The translations under genes and the position numbers were made by a program. From Apium graveolens (taxonomy: Eukaryota > Streptophyta > Magnoliopsida > Apiales > Apiaceae): 64,000 nucleotides of DNA. Of the stretch, positions 1-10,786 are shown piece after piece (the first letter of the stretch is position 1; the number at the start of each line of letters is the position of its first letter). The stretch spans positions 169,507,141-169,571,140 of the forward strand of contig NC_133655.1 in the NCBI RefSeq assembly GCF_009905375.1. Reading direction: 5' to 3'. The notes below the pieces were generated by a model. It was not told the origin of the DNA, did no database searches, and was given only the letters and a program-made list of their open reading frames with translations.

Positions 1-768
1 AATAGCACCCATGTAGCGAGCGTTAGGTTAGGGGACCCCAGACTATAGAAGCCTTAGGTCACTAGGCACAAAGTCCCCTAAGAACTTAATAATTCGAGTA
101 CTAAAGAGCCCAATCGTGATCAATTATACATAACACTTATTCTCTTTTTTTCTATATTTTTACATTTTTCTTTTCAATTTCAGAATGAGTGTGTTTCGCT
201 CCATCTCATTCAACCCTAGACTACTCATAAAAATATGAGCCGGCTACTAGCCATTTGACACTTAGCCACACAACTAGCAATGAAATCCATTTTCTCCAAT
301 TTTTAAATATCCATGTCTTTTATTATTAAGAAAATATCCTAGATTCTAAATATAAACAAGCGATTAAACCTCGATAAACCAACAAACCATAATCATGATC
401 TAGAACTCTAGCAACCTATAAGACTTAGTGAAATACAAGTGTCTTTAGCATACAAATCAATCCAATAAGACTCAACATCACTAAATATAACATCACTACA
501 CTAGCATCAATATCACCAACTAATCAAAAAAATTATTTAAGGGAATCATGATATAATGCAAATGCATGAACTATATGAACAAACTATCATAAAACTACCA
601 AATTAAAAAAAAACTACATGGAAAAATATATGCGACTATATGAAATAAAACTATCATGAACATGCAAACTATATGAGACTCACACAAACTATATTCCTTC
701 AACTACTACCCCAACACTTAAAATATTCACTGTCCTCAGTGAAGGTAATAGTAAGGAATCAAACATAC
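1..768 (-). other. 3' noncoding region of Ath1
   Basis: AT-rich DNA downstream (minus sense) of the extra reading frame. It has no ORF worth calling and no LTR ends or polypurine tract that I can recognise, so the 3' LTR presumably begins outside the window. Short phrases such as CAAACTAT and AACTATATGA recur between 570 and 700, giving a weakly repetitive texture. Confidence 0.5.
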
Positions 769-2006
769 CTACTGTGAATCAGATTCCTCACCTTCAAGGG
801 ATGGAGTGTTAGGCGTGTCCGGAGGTGGATACACGGAATCCTCACCAAAAACTGGCCACTGAATGTCAACTCTGGTGGCACTAAATACAGTCCCAAGTGC
901 CTGGGTGAGATTGTGTGCAAACCGACTATGGATGTCGTGCATCGCATCCATCCTCCTTGCAAGATGCCTATACTGCATCGAACTCAAACCAGCTCCCATC
1001 TCTGCTCCTACTGCCTCCTGCTGCTGTTGTGATCCTGACGGTCCAACCTCCTATCCATACTAAGATCTCCAAGCTGCTCTACGGGCATGCTGAGAACCTC
1101 CTGCTGTAGCTGCTTCCATAGGCACACCACCTGGAAAATGATCATATGAGTAACCAAGCCCCTTAGGATCGGGCTTCCCTCCATACCATTCAACCATGCT
1201 GTGCAGTGTAGAATTGTCAATAGAAGCACTGGGAATCTGAAGCTGCTCATGTGCGGGCCAATGAACACTAACTTCCACGCACAACTTCGTCACAATGGAC
1301 GCATAAGGAATAGCCCCAGTAGTACCTCCCCTCAAAAACCTCAGGATCCCCTGATATATCACCATCCCCAAATCAATGTATTCACCCTGCAGAATACCCC
1401 AAAGCAGACGAGCACGCTCCACCGTAATCTTATGCACATGCGAAGATGGCATGATGTTAACACAAATAAACGAGTTCCAAGCTCGTGCATACCTGTTCAT
1501 GCATGAAGCAGGGAATGTGGAGTAATCAGTAGTGCCCCTATTAAACTTCCAATGAGTCTCAGGCACACAGAGAGTAACAACGATGAGATCCAAATCGAAG
1601 TCCTCATGAGTCTTATCGTTCCAAGTGTCCTGACCCACCTTCCTCGCAGGCTGCTCAATTACTGTCCTGATAGTCTCGGCACTGTACTCAACAGTCCTCC
1701 CTCTCACCATCGTGAAACCATTCTTCTCCACCTTAGCGTTGGCGTAGAACTCCTGCACAACAATCATGGGCACAACAGCGGGAGCCTAACAAAAAAGAAC
1801 CCATCCCATCTCCAAATCATCTCCAATAGCTTACCATCGTTCCCTGATGGCAGAAATCCTCTCTCCTTAGCAATAGGCTTCGTGAGAAGCCTCGTGTACT
1901 CCTCCTCCTCAGCCTCAGGAGTAGAGAACCCTGGCCTCACACCACTCGCAGTAGAAGAATCGGTGGTGCTGCTTCCAACTTGAGTTCTCTGTCTTTTGGG
2001 TGCCAT
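769..2006 (-). pseudogene. Ath1 extra 3' ORF (Athila ORF3 / plant transposon protein type), broken
   Basis: The frame opens at 2006 with MAPKRQRTQVGSS and runs about 410 codons to 769. A frameshift near 1790, in a run of T (minus sense), separates the N-terminal part (2006-1764) from the main block (1773-1060). Two TAG codons near 1060 and 1051 separate that from a tail in the same frame (999-769). The core, with VVQEFYANAKV, the FNRGTTDYSTFP stretch and a later ARLLWGILQGEYIDLG segment, resembles the putative plant transposon protein domain found after pol in Athila elements. I see no clear signal peptide or membrane segment, so an envelope role is only positional. A TATA box and a GC-rich dyad cluster lie just upstream. 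Confidence 0.72.
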
Positions 2007-2102
2007 CGGGATTGAAAAAGAAAGAATAAAAGCTTAAGTGTTTAGAGAGAATTTGTGTTTGAGAGTTTGTGGATTGGTGGAGAAGTTGTATGCACGTGTA
2101 TG

Positions 2103-2110
2103 TATTTATA
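2103..2110 (-). promoter_or_regulatory. candidate internal TATA box upstream of Ath1 ORF3
   Basis: Minus-strand TATAAATA lies about 97 bases upstream of the ORF3 ATG at 2006. A start some 30 bases downstream would leave a leader of about 70 bases. The GC-rich dyads at 2299-2381, also found upstream of the TATA box in the LTR, lie upstream of it. Confidence 0.5.
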
Positions 2111-2298
2111 GGTGGAGGGGTGTGAATCTGACAAGGAATAGAAGTGGGAATTGATTGTGGGAATAACGGAATTGATTAGGAGAGGGAATTATGGGATGTG
2201 GAAGAGTAAAAATTGGGTTAGAACTGATTTTAGAATTAAAATCCCGTTTTTCTCTAATAAAACTGATGTTTTTATTTTTTTTCTGAACAGCGACCCAG

Positions 2299-2381
2299 CG
2301 CGGCCGCGCGCTAGAACAGCGTGGGCGCGCTTGGTTTCTGGAAAAACGGCGCGGCCGCGTGCTAGGACAGCGCGGGCGCAC
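2299..2381. repeat. two GC-rich dyad units between integrase and ORF3
   Basis: Two units of about 33 bp start with GCGCGGCCGCG and end with a CAGCG(C/T)GGGCGC half, at 2299-2330 and about 2349-2380. Each contains a GCGGCCGC octamer (2300-2307 and 2351-2358). The surrounding DNA is strongly AT-rich. The same unit occurs twice in the 5' LTR at 9161-9266. Confidence 0.75.
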
Positions 2382-2542
2382 CAAACTTCTGTACTTGGCC
2401 CTGAATTTTTTCCTTTTTTTGATTTTTTTTTGTGTTTTTCTCTTTTCTACTTGCTTCCTCTACCTGCTAATGTACAACACACTTGGGTTGCCTCCCAAGA
2501 AGCGCTTCTTTTACGTCACTAGCTCGACGTAGAATCTTGAGA

Positions 2543-3900
2543 TCAAGTGGACAATAAAATGGCAGCAACCACCTCGCGGTTTTCCGTATCACCATAATAA
2601 TGCTTCAACCTTTGACCATTTACCTTGAATGCTTGGCCCAGATCATTCTCAAAAATTTCCACCGCTCCATGTGGAAACACAGTGTTGATTATGAAGGGCC
2701 CTGACCATCCTGACTTCAACTTTCCAGGAAAAAGACGGAGAGAAGAATTGAATAAAAGAACTTGTTGCCCTGACACAAATTTCTTGAGCACTAGACCCCG
2801 ATCGTGCCACCTCTTGACTCATCTTATTATTCTCATAAGCTTGAAGTCGAAACTCGTCAAGTTCATTCAATTGAAGCATCCTCTTCTTTCCAGACGCATC
2901 CCAATCCATATTTAATTTCTTCAAAGCCCAATAGGCTCTATGCTCGAGCTCCACAGGCAAATGACACCCCTTACCATAAACCAACTAAAATGGCGACATT
3001 CCCAATGGAGTCTTATATGCTATTCTATACGCCCAAACAGCTTCATCAAGCTTTAAAGACCAATCCTTCCTTGTTGGACATACCACTTTCTCCAAAAAGC
3101 GCTTGATCTCCGTGTTAGATACCTCAGCTTGACCATTTGTCTGAGGATGATAAGCCGTAGCAATGCGATAATTCACATTATACCTTTTCATCATGGCAGT
3201 GAACTTGCAGTTGCAAAAATGCGACCCCTCATCACTGATTATAACTCTTAGAGTCCCAAACCTTGTGAATATCTGCTTGTTAAGAAAATTAAGCACCACT
3301 TTTGCATCGTTCATTGGCAACGCCTTAACTTCAACCCATTTTGACACGTAATCAACCGCCAACAAGATATAATGATTATTGTAAGACGAGACAAATGGCC
3401 CCATGAATTCAATTCCCTAAACATCAAAGACCTCAACCTCGAGAAGCACATTAAGAGGCATCTCATCCTTTTTAGACATATTACCCACACGTTGACATCG
3501 ATCGCATTTCAAAACAAACTGATGAGCATCTTTAAAAAATGTTGGACAAAAGAACCCTGCTTGAAGAACACGAGCTGCTGTCTTTTCTCCACCATAATGT
3601 CCTCCATAAGCCGTTGAGTGGCAATCTTGCAAGATCCCCCCCGTTTCGTTGTAAGGAATACATCTTCTGATGATTTGGTCAGCTCCTTGGCAAAAAAGAA
3701 ATGACTCATCCCACATATACCACTTCACTTCATGAAGAAACTTCTTCCTTTGAGCATAAGATAAGTCGGGAGGCTTGATGTTACTCATAAGGTAGTTCAC
3801 AATATCTGCAAACCACGACTCTTCTTCTTGCACTCCGAACAGCTGCTTGTCTGGAAAATACTCATTTATCAAGGTTTTATCCAATGAAGTAGCATTAGAA
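2543..3900 (-). pseudogene. Ath1 integrase
   Basis: The integrase starts after the RNase H tail near 3900. It has the zinc-binding region ([12 protein letters not shown] followed by CDRCQ), then the core. The first core block is IEFMGPF at 3408-3410, where relatives have Asp; here the codon is GAA. The later ISDEGSHF and TNGQAEVSN blocks follow, then a [18 protein letters not shown] segment. TAG stops occur at 3417 (Trp codon in relatives) and 2985 (Gln codon in relatives), and a frameshift near 2790-2850 moves the C-terminal FVSGQQVL block to another frame. It would have inserted element cDNA into chromosomes; it is dead as written. Confidence 0.85.
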
Positions 3901-5319
3901 TTCTCTAAACCCGAGAGATGATCAGCAACTTGATTTTCAGTTCCTTTTCTGTCCTTGATCTCTAGTTCAAATTCTTGGAGCAAAAGAACCCATCTAATCA
4001 ATCTAGGCTTCGAGTCCTTCTTCGAGACGAGATATCGAATTGCAGCATGATCAGTAAAAACTGTCACCTTAGTCCCAAGTAGATAAGATCGAAATTTCTC
4101 AAAACCCTAGACAATAGCCAAAAGTTCTTTTTCCTTAGTAGTATAATTCAGTTTAGCACCGTTGAGGGTCTTACTAGCATAGTAGACCAAATGAAATATG
4201 TTGTTCTTCCTCTGTCCAAGAACTGCTCCAACTGCATAATCACTTGCATCGCACATCATCTCAAAAGGCTCATTCCAATCAGGTGCGGTTATGACATGTA
4301 TTGTGATTAAACTCTTCTTCAATTTCAAATGCTGCAAGGCACTCATCATCAAATTTAAAAGGAACATCTTTATCTAACAGACTGCACAAATGCTTTGAAA
4401 TTTTCGAGAAGTCCTTGATAAAACGCCTGTAGAAACCTGCATGACCAAGAAAACTGTAAATTCCCTTTACAGAAATAGGTGGAGGAAGATTCTCAATGAC
4501 CCCCACCTTGGCCTTGTCCACCTCTAGAACTTTATTAGAAACCTTGTGCCCGAGAATAATGCCCTGACGCACCATAAAATGACATTTCTCCTAATTGAGA
4601 ACCAGATTGGTCTCAACACACCTCTTGAGAACGTGTCCCAGATTCTGCAAGCATTCATCAAAAGAATCGGCAAAGACTGAGAAGTCGTCCATGAACACCT
4701 CCATATTCTAGCCAATCATTTCAGAAAAGATGGCCATCATACATCTCTGAAATGTGGCTGGTGCACCACACAGACCAAAAGAAACTCGTCTGAAGGTGAA
4801 AATACCAAATGGACAAGTGAAGGTAGTCTTCTCCTGATCTTCTGGGGCGATACAAATATGATTGTAACCCGAATAGCCATCCAGAAGATAATAATACTCA
4901 TGACTAGCTAACCTATCAAGCATCTGATCAATAAAGGGCAATGGAAAGTGGTCCTTCCTAGTGGCTTTGTTCAGCTTCCTATAGTCCATGCAAACTCTCC
5001 ACCCCGTGACTGTCCATGTAGGAATAAGCTCATTCTTCTCATTTTCTACCACAGTAATTCCACCTTTCTTTGGCACACATTGAACCGGGCTTACACATGA
5101 ACTGTCAGAGATAGGGTAGATGATCCCTGCATCTAGCCACTTTAGAATTTCTTTCTTCACTACTTCCTTCATGATTGGATGAAGTCTTCTTTGCTTCTCG
5201 ACTGTAGGCTTGCTACCTTCTTCTAGCAGAATTTTATGCATGCAGTAAGAAGGGCTGATTCCCTTGATATTTGCTATAGTCCATCCAATTGCCAATTTGA
5301 ACTCTCTCAGAATTCTCAA
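3901..5319 (-). pseudogene. Ath1 reverse transcriptase and RNase H
   Basis: RT runs from an N-terminal block with IMKEVVKKEILKWLDAGIIY, through CMDYRKLNKATRKDHFPLPF and FGLCGAPATFQRCM, to the catalytic FMDD box near 4690, whose two Asp codons are intact. RNase H follows with the CDASDYAVGAVLGQR block and [13 protein letters not shown]. The chain is cut by TAG near 4708, a TAG near 4590 at a Trp position, a frameshift near 4320 and a TAG at 4107. This module would copy element RNA to DNA. Ath2 carries the equivalent blocks and shows where reading should continue. Confidence 0.87.
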
Positions 5320-6414
5320 AAGCTTTTCCTCATCGCTACCTGAAAGGTTAGATGCAATAATAACAAGCAGAGTGGATACATCACCTAAAAAAGCTTACCT
5401 CAAATGTTCAGGTAAAGGCTTAAGCTCAAGAGTAGGAGCTTCCTCAATAGAAGGTTTGAGGCGTTTAAGAGTTTTGCTCAATTCTTCCATTCCAAGATAT
5501 TCAAATGGCATATCAATCTTCCTCTTCCAGGGAGAAGCATTCAAATATTATAATTGCTCATCACCTTCGTCATCTTCACTGTCCGAATTTCCCAATAAGG
5601 TTTTTTCTAAGGCGTCAGACCTTAGCATTTGATCAAGTTCCGATGTGACCACCGAATCGACCAAATCGACTTTTAAGCACTCCTCATTATCAGTAGGAAA
5701 TTTCATAGCATTGAACACGTTGAAAGTCACATCCTGATCCAGCACTCGCATTGTAAGCTCACCCTTCTGCACATCGATCAAGGTTCGGCCCGTTGCCAAG
5801 AAGGGTCTTCCCAAGATTATGGGAATCTTCTTATCCTTTACGAAATCAAGAATTACAAAATCAGCAGGAAAGATGAGTTTATCAACCTTGACCAAGACAT
5901 CCTCCATAATACCTCGCGGATATGTAATAGAACGGTCGGCCAACTACAAAGTCATATACATCAGTTTAGGATCAGGTAGATCCAACTGCTTGAAGATTGA
6001 CAAAGGCATCAAATTAATGCTAGCTCCCAAGTCACATAAGCATCTATCAAAAGACACTTTTCCAATAGTACATGGAATAGTAAAGCTTCCTGGATCTTTA
6101 AGCTTCAGAGGCAACTTCTGCTGCAACACAATACTGCATTCCTCCATGAGAGCGACAGTTTCTAAATCATCTAGCTTCACTTTTCGAGAGAGAATACCTT
6201 TCATAAACTTTGCATAACTAGGCATCTGCTCGAGAGCCTCAACGAAAGGTATGTTGATATGAAGTTTCTTGAACACCTCCAGAAACTTCTCAAACTGCTT
6301 GTCCAGCTTTTTCTTCTGCAGCCTCTTAGGAAAATGTGGTGTAGGATAGATCTGTTTCTCCCCTGTATTACCCTCAGCTAGAGTATGCTCAATAGTAGTC
6401 TTCCTTGGTTCCAC
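5320..6414 (-). pseudogene. Ath1 aspartic protease and protease-RT linker
   Basis: The block holds CDLGASINLMPLSIFKQL, the Athila version of the retropepsin active-site loop (DLGAS), followed by LADRSITYPRG and ILGRPFLATGRTLIDV. A TAG at 5944-5946 sits where the family usually has Gln. An acidic linker (SDSEDDEGDEQL) leads to a stop at 5548, and a further stop near 5396 precedes the RT start. About 410 bp of this linker is missing from Ath2. Confidence 0.83.
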
Positions 6415-7886
6415 TTCTTCATCCTACTGCTTTGCTTCTTTCTCAGCCCCAGCTTCTTCAGTCAACTCTTGAGTTTGTACGGGATTCTCAACCTTCCCAG
6501 ACCTCAAAGTGATTGCCTTTACCTGCTCCTTAGCTTCCTTCTTTCTGGAACTTCAGTGTCACTAGGCAATGTACCAGGTTGACGATTTAGCAAGGCATTG
6601 GCAATTTTCCCAATCTGATTTTCCAAGGTGTTGATAGAAATAACTTGACTCTTGCACATGAGCTTCAACTCCTCTAATTCAGATTTTTTATTAGCTTGTT
6701 GCAGCTGGAGTTGTTGTTTTGGTGCATACCGCGGTTGCTGAAAACCAGGAGGGTTGTACTGCTTAGCTAGATACTGATGATAAGGCTGTTGAACCACATT
6801 CTGAGCGTTTCTCCAACTAAAATTAGGATGATTGTGGTTGTTAGGATGATATGTGGCTGGCATAGGTTGCTGTGATCGCTGGAAATTGCTCACGAACTGA
6901 GCTGATTCACTAGAAATTGCACACTGATCAGTCTCATGGGCACCAGCACAAAGCTCACAGACACTAGTTATTTTATTAACTCCATAATTAGCCAAATTGT
7001 CCACCTTCATTGTCAAAGCCTTAAGTTGGGTAGCTATAGCAGTTGCTGCATCCAACTCTAAAATTCCTACTACTTTTCCCTGAGTCAGTCTCTGGGAAGG
7101 ATTCTGGTACTTATTAGCAGCCATCAGTTCAAAGTTCATAATCTTCATCGTAGCTCTTAGCCCACAAGGCTCCTCCTAATGCTGCATCAAGCATGGGTCT
7201 AGAAGTAGCACCCAATCCATTGTAGAAATAGTTGATAATCATCCAATCAGGCATGCTATGGTGTGGGCACTTCCTTAACATCTCCTTATATCGATCCCGA
7301 GCCTCACACAGAGATTCTCCAATTTGCTGCGCGAACTGGGTAAGAGCATTCCTGATTGCTGTAGTTTTCGCCATGGGGAAGAATTTAGTGAGAAACTTTT
7401 GAGTGAGATCTTCCCAAGTGGTGATAGACCCTACTGGAAGAGAATGTAACCATCACTTAGATTTGTCCCTCAGAGAGAATGGGAAGAGTCATAGCTTGAT
7501 AGCATCTTCAGTCACATCATTGAACTTGAAAGTGTCGCAGATCTCGATGAAATCCCTGATGTGCATGTTGGGTATTCGGTAGGAGAACCCCCAAACTGAA
7601 CTGAGTTATGTATCATCTGGATCGTGCTTGACTTGATCTCAAAAGTGTTAGCCCTGATGGCTGGTCTAATGATACTAGACTGAATGTCATTAATCTTAGG
7701 CTCAGAATATTCCATTAAAACCTTCAGATTTTCTGCTTGATCACCCATAGCTACTACAATTGGCTCTTCAACTTTCTCTTCTTCTTCTACCTTCTTTTCT
7801 TCCTCAAAAACTTCCCTACGAACTACCACAAGTTCTTCCTCAGCTTTATCCAGTGTTCTCTTACGAGTACGCGAATGCGTATACAT
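6415..7886 (-). pseudogene. Ath1 gag
   Basis: Capsid-type Gag. The N-terminus (7886-7512) is Lys/Glu-rich and then carries an IQMIHNSVQFGG stretch. A middle block (7374-7129) has RNALTQFAQQIGESLCEARDRY, typical of the plant retrotransposon gag domain. The next (7148-6519) has a zinc knuckle CELCAGAHETDQC and a Gln/Pro-rich tail. Frameshifts near 7570 and 7140 and stops near 7490-7450 separate the pieces. It would form the particle and bind element RNA. Confidence 0.83.
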
Positions 7887-8003
7887 ACACCCTCGCTAGA
7901 TCACCTGAAATAAAACAAAGAAATAAATAAGTAACAATGTCCGAGTCAATGAACTTTAACAACCATCGATGGAAAGCACATAAACTAATAATTAAGACTG
8001 CAG

Positions 8004-8020
8004 TCCCCGGCAGCGGCACA
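8004..8020 (-). other. Ath1 primer binding site, Asp-tRNA type
   Basis: In minus sense the site reads TGTGCCGCTGCCGGGGA, close to the 3' end complement of plant tRNA-Asp (TGGCGCCGTTGCCGGGGA). It lies eight bases inside the LTR boundary at 8028, as expected for minus-strand priming. Confidence 0.8.
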
Positions 8021-9047
8021 AAAAACTTGTTAGTCGCTAAACACGCACTAATATTACACGCAAGTATACGCGTTCACAAGTAGTATAAGATATAAATCAG
8101 ATTCGATCCCACAGAGACTGTATTAGTTAACTAATCAACTCATGCACTTCAGCAACATTGTATGGTTATTATTCAATGCTAAAACGATAACAAAGTGAGG
8201 TTGTTTATAACTAAGAATTAAACTAATTATTATAACTACATGAATAAGATAGACTGAGTTAATATATATGACAAACATAAGATTCTAACTTCATTAAGTA
8301 CTTCATTCAATAGCCTTATTATTCTTAACTTTAACATGCAATGGTGATGACACTAATCAGACAACACGAAACTGATAAACGCCAACTTTTGTTGCACGAG
8401 TACCATTCTACCAGACATCCACAAAAGGGATAGAAGCTGAATATGCACCAATTATATTGAGACCCTATATGTCTATAGAATTGACAACATAATGGTTTAA
8501 GCACAAGTTATCTATCTTGATTACATAGAGCAAGTAAGATGGTTAAAATTACCTACGAATCATGCATAACAATACATGAACCTATGCTAGCATGGCAAGT
8601 TCTAAATCCTTAAATTCACTTTCGCTTCATTAAGAATTAACACACTATCTTATAAGTTCATGATGCTCAGAAGACGAATACGCACAACCAATACTAGGAT
8701 ATCATACAATCACCACACACTAAGGTATCAAAAAAATTTAACTAAAGAAATCCATAAATAAATCCGCTAGAACCCCACGATAACGATTAGCTCATAATCG
8801 AACTCATCGCCAACGTGGGTTCCAATGAAAACATGATATAGCAAATATAGTCTTTATACGAATAAATAAACAGAAGTACAAACAAGAGTAAAGGTTCAGC
8901 AAAACAAGAAACAAGCATCCAAATTACAATTTAAAATAAAGATTCACAAGAATAAACTAGATCATCTTCACCTTTGTTGAATTGTGCCCAAAAGGTCTCT
9001 TGCCATCTTCTCCTTGCTTGATGTCTCTGAAAAATGACCTAAGTTAT

Positions 9048-9056
9048 GTTTATATA
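9048..9056 (-). promoter_or_regulatory. candidate TATA box of the Ath1 LTR promoter
   Basis: Minus-strand TATATAAAC lies about 105 bases downstream of the GC-rich dyad cluster. It would direct genomic RNA synthesis toward gag. Confidence 0.5.
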
Positions 9057-9160
9057 GCAGTCCATGCATCCCAGGAGTCTAGCAAATCAAATTGTAGTTG
9101 AGGCAGGATTTTAATATCCTGACCCACCGCGCTGAGTCAAGATTTTAATATCCCGACCAA

Positions 9161-9266
9161 GCGCGGCCGCGCGCTTCACCAGCGCGGGCGCGCGCTTCAC
9201 CAGCGCGGGCGCGCTGACTTTCTGTTCTCCCGGCGCGGCCGCGCGCAACACCAGCGCGGGCACGCC
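9161..9266. repeat. GC-rich dyad cluster in the Ath1 LTR
   Basis: Two units starting GCGCGGCCGCGCGC (9161 and about 9233), each followed by a CAGCGCGGGC half, with one half duplicated between them. GCGGCCGC octamers lie at 9163-9170 and 9235-9242. The Ath2 LTR keeps decayed versions (GCGCGACCGC twice, about 14587-14618). Confidence 0.75.
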
Positions 9267-9522
9267 TGCCTTCTACCAAAAATTCTTTTTTTCTTCTTCT
9301 TTATTCCTTACATTTTCGAGCCACTCTTTCAAGCTTTTATTCCAGCACATCCTAAACACCATCATATTAGCATCAAAACAATGCTAATTCACCTGATTCA
9401 CGAAGTAAAGCCTGAAATGCAAAAACACTTGAAAATAAGTTAAAACACAAATAAATTGAGTACAAATACACCAACTCAAAGCTTATCAGAGCATAAATAA
9501 GTGTCATAAATGTCACTTAACA

Positions 9523-10786
9523 AATGCCTGGTCTGGATCATTCTCAAAAATCTCCACCGCTCCATGTGGAAACACAATTTTGACAACAAACGGCCCTGAC
9601 CATCTCGACTTCAATTTTCCAGGAAAAAGATGGAGACGAGAGTTGAACAAAAGAACTTGTTACCCCGACACAAATGATTTGAGCACTAGACCCCTATCGT
9701 GCCACCTCTTGACTTTCTCCTTATACATTTTGTTGTTCTCATACGCTTGAAGTCGGATCATGTCGAGTTCATTCAATTGAAGCATCATTTTCTTACCAGC
9801 TACAGTCAGATCAAGGTTCAGTTTCTTCAAAACCCAATATGCCTTATGTTCTAGCTCCACAGGCAAATGACATCCCTTACCATAAACCAACTGAAACGGT
9901 GACATGCCTAGCGGAGTCTTGAATGCTGTTAGATATGCCCAAACAACTTCATTCAGCTTTAAAGACCAATCCTTTCTTGATGGACATACAACTTTCTCTA
10001 GAATACGCTTGATCTCTCTGTTAGATACCTCAGCTTGACCATTAGTCTGAGGATGGTAGACTGTAGCAATGCGATGATTCACATTATATCTCTGCATTAT
10101 AGCAGTGAACTTGTGATTACAGAAATACAATCCCTCATCACTGAATATGACTCTTGGAGTTCCAAATCTTGTGAATATCTGCTTGTGAAGAAAATTAAGC
10201 ACTACCTTCATATCATTTATCGGCAAAGCCTTGATTTCGACCCATTTTGACACATATCGACTGCCAACAAGATGTACTGATTATTACAAGATGAGACAAA
10301 TGGCCCCATGAAGTTAATTCCCCAAACATCAAAGACCTCAACCTCGAAAAGCACATTAAGAGGCATCTCATCCCTCTTGGACATATTACCAACATGCTGG
10401 CAGCGATCACACTTCAAAACGAACTGATGCACATCCTTAAACAATGTGGGCCAGAAGAATCCTGCTTGAAGGATACGAGCTCCTGTCTTTTCTCCACCAT
10501 AGTGGCCTCAATAAACCGTTGAATGGCATTCTCGCAAGATCCCCTCCATTTCGCTGTACGATATACATCTCCTGATGATTTGGTCAGCTCCTTGCCGAAA
10601 CAAAAACGGCTCATCCCACATGTATCACTTCACCTCATGAAGAAACTTCTTCCTTTGAGCATAAGTAAAATCTGGAGGCATAATGTTGCTCACAAGATAG
10701 TTCACAATGTTTGTGAACCACGGTTCTTCTGCTTGCACCCCATACAACTGCTCGTCGGGAAAGGACTCATTTATCAATGTCTTATC
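9523..10786 (-). pseudogene. Ath2 integrase, truncated at C-terminus
   Basis: The block keeps CDRCQHVGNMSKRDEMP, the core with FSDEGLYF and [18 protein letters not shown], and [16 protein letters not shown]. The first catalytic position, GINFMGPF at 10313-10315, is AAC (Asn) where Asp is expected. A frameshift near 10250 splits the core and others affect the zinc-binding region (10620-10440). The C-terminal end stops at 9523 where the Ath1 LTR begins. Confidence 0.84.

Larger units (their letters stand above)
1..9522 (-). mobile_element. Ath1: Athila-like Ty3/gypsy LTR retrotransposon, 3' LTR outside window
   Basis: Reading on the minus strand the order is 5' LTR (8028-9522), Asp-tRNA-type primer site, gag, protease, RT, RNase H, integrase, a spacer, an extra 3' reading frame and 3' noncoding DNA to the window edge. 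The protease block with its ILGRPFLATGRTLIDV segment, the order of domains, the primer site and the post-integrase frame are typical of Athila. All coding blocks are broken by stops and frameshifts, so the copy is not autonomous. Its 5' LTR directly abuts the truncated integrase of Ath2, so it probably inserted into that element; the matching duplication and 3' LTR should lie left of the window. Confidence 0.88.
8028..9522 (-). repeat. Ath1 5' LTR
   Basis: The 1495-bp LTR has TGTTAG at 8028 and ends in ACA at 9522 on the plus strand. Both ends match the Ath2 LTR at 14451-14870, which has lost an interior stretch of about 1 kb. Past 9522 the sequence is at once Ath2 integrase. Confidence 0.83.

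Noticed and set aside
769..2006. Retroviral envelope protein assignment for Ath1 ORF3
   Set aside because: Only the position fits; no signal peptide, transmembrane segment or fusion-type motif is visible.
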